From Blasia pusilla (taxonomy: Eukaryota > Marchantiophyta > Marchantiopsida > Blasiales), in assembly GCA_050084515.1 (NCBI GenBank), contig CM114275.1, forward strand, positions 19,096,001 through 19,160,000: a stretch of 64,000 nt of DNA. Direction: 5' to 3'. Below are positions 62,910 to 64,000 of the stretch, in pieces. The notes under the pieces are model-generated. The model saw nothing but the letters and a program-made list of their open reading frames with translations. It did no database searches and was not told the DNA's origin. Made by a program: the position numbers and the translations under genes. The stretch's first letter is position 1; every line of letters starts with the position of its first letter.

Positions 62910-63546
62910 CCGAGATGGAGTATTTCGCTTGGTTAGTCCGACGGGGACAGTATACCACCCGCAGCCTGTCCTACTTGATTCGGGAGCGCAACCCTTGATG
63001 TTAGGGAAGGCGGCATGTTTAGCTTTGGGGTTACGAAAGGCCGACATTGAGCCTTGTCCCTTCCAGATATAGACCTCGATTGGGGGCGTAGCACCCACTC
63101 AGTATATGACTCGACAGGAGATTGTTGTTAGAGTCCAGCCAGAGCATGCGACGGATAGTGCTATGGTGCGCACACGTGCGATTACGACACCAGTTGAGTC
63201 GTAGGATGTGTTGGTGGGGAGTACAGTGTTATATCCCCTAGGATTCATCCTTGACTTCTGGGAGGAGACCGTTGCTTATCGGCCAGGATGGCGGTCAGGT
63301 GACGGCCGGATGAGTCAGTTACCCCTGTAGTTTGCGGGACGAGGTGGTCGATCACGAGGCGAGTCTGTGACCACGTTGGCAGCTTTCACAGGTAGTGTTA
63401 GCTGGCCAGGAGAGTTGTTGGAGGGGAACACATATGCGGAGGATGTCCCAGTAGTGGATAGTCCCACGGAGAGACATGCCATGGCGGGTGTCTCTTCCCA
63501 TGTTGGCGAGGCCTCTTCACCATTGTGGGGTACGACTCAAGAGCTA
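62800..63546 (+). pseudogene. Gypsy aspartic protease
   Basis: The frame is +1 relative to Gag. The active-site motif VLLDSGAQPLMLGK has its Asp codon at 62977-62979 and is intact. Downstream it reads GSTVLYPLGFILDFW and a PGWRSGDGR phrase, typical of the C-terminal side of protease domains in this group. Stops at 63070, 63202 and 63328 interrupt it, and a TAG at 63547 separates it from the methyltransferase. Position after Gag fits gypsy order. Confidence 0.8.
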
Positions 63547-63549
63547 TAG

Positions 63550-64000
63550 AGGAGTGCCGACGATCTAGTGAGGCACGCGTGGAGTCATGTTTTTATCCCA
63601 GAGCAGCGAGAGTCACGTGGCGATCAGGCTCTTGGAGTGGAGACGTTGACCCCACTAGATATCACACTTGTTGTGTGGCAATGCCCAGAGGAGGGTGTTA
63701 GGGTGTTAGATCTCTTCGGAGGGATTAGCACCGGATTGGCTGCACTATTGCAGGCGGGCATACGGGTGCATCAGTACCTTTATGTGGAGAGAGATGAGAC
63801 CGCGCGGCGAGTATCATTACATCACGTGGCGAGATTGGTCCAGAGGTATCTTGAGTTGTTACCGGTATCTGCAGTACGGGGATATCAGCATACACTACCC
63901 GCCGACATCTCTTTGGTGGGGGCGCAGGATCTGGATAGAGTTGGCACCATTCATTTGGTGATTGCTGGATGGCCATATCAGGGTCATTCATCAGCTGGCT
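63550..64000 (+). pseudogene. Cytosine-5 DNA methyltransferase domain in a gypsy element (cut by the window end)
   Basis: Open to the window edge in the same frame as the protease (150 codons). Motif I is VLDLFGGISTGLAALLQAGI from 63703, the AdoMet-binding loop of C5 methyltransferases. The STGL form and following IRVHQYLYVERDE (motif II acidic residue) resemble DNMT3 and DRM proteins more than CMT or MET1. The motif IV region reads IAGWPYQGHSSAG, where active enzymes have Pro-Cys-Gln. The nucleophilic cysteine is Tyr here (codon 63976-63978), so this copy cannot catalyse methyl transfer. The domain lies after the protease, where reverse transcriptase would be expected next. Motifs VI-X, RT and integrase would lie beyond the window. 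Confidence 0.8.

Overview
This window looks like a land-plant nuclear genome. Three multi-exon genes with canonical GT-AG introns match plant families: a STAT-like linker-SH2 protein, a WDR83/MORG1-type WD40 protein, and a WNK ("with no lysine") kinase. The genes are widely spaced. GC-rich promoter islands alternate with AT-rich, repeat-filled DNA. The retroelement content suggests a seedless plant such as a moss or lycophyte, but that is inference and no species can be named.

Layout. 1-7.7 kb is AT-rich with degenerate tandem repeats and no recognisable gene. 7.7-10.9 kb is a large GC-rich island with low-complexity sequence and no assignable product. 11.3-11.9 kb carries a ~160-bp degenerate tandem repeat. 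14.8-16.5 kb holds the exons of an unrecognised plus-strand gene with tandemly duplicated exons. 17.7-25.0 kb (minus) is an 11-exon STAT-like SH2 gene with its promoter island at 25.0-26.7 kb. 29.5-34.9 kb (minus) is a complete but dead Ty1/copia retrotransposon with 312-bp LTRs, a tRNA-iMet primer site and a near-perfect 5-bp target duplication. 38.3-40.7 kb (plus) is the 8-exon WD40 gene; its 5' end is tandemly duplicated upstream. 44.0-45.5 kb (plus) holds the last exons of an acidic protein with a C-terminal membrane segment. 46.7-46.8 kb is a miRNA-precursor-like foldback. 48.6-53.4 kb (minus) is the 8-exon WNK kinase gene.

From 54.8 kb to the end the window is a nest of Ty3/gypsy-type debris, and this is the most unusual part. 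A minus-strand fragment (58.7-59.3 kb) encodes the C-terminal part of an integrase-like Pol ending in a complete C4HC3 PHD finger. A plus-strand element (61.1-64.0 kb) encodes Gag with two zinc knuckles, then an aspartic protease, then a DNMT3/DRM-like cytosine-5 methyltransferase domain that runs off the window edge. The element is decayed: most of its stop codons look like CAG-to-TAG or CGA-to-TGA changes, and the catalytic cysteine position of the methyltransferase reads tyrosine. A chromatin-reader module and a DNA-methylation-writer module are therefore found in neighbouring gypsy-type elements, possibly of one family. Two direct LTR-like copies nearby share three stem-loops bracketing a TATA box.

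The host genes show no sign of a shared pathway. Each appears to have its own promoter. Exon coordinates were derived by hand from reading frames, splice consensus and family similarity, and have not been checked against transcripts.
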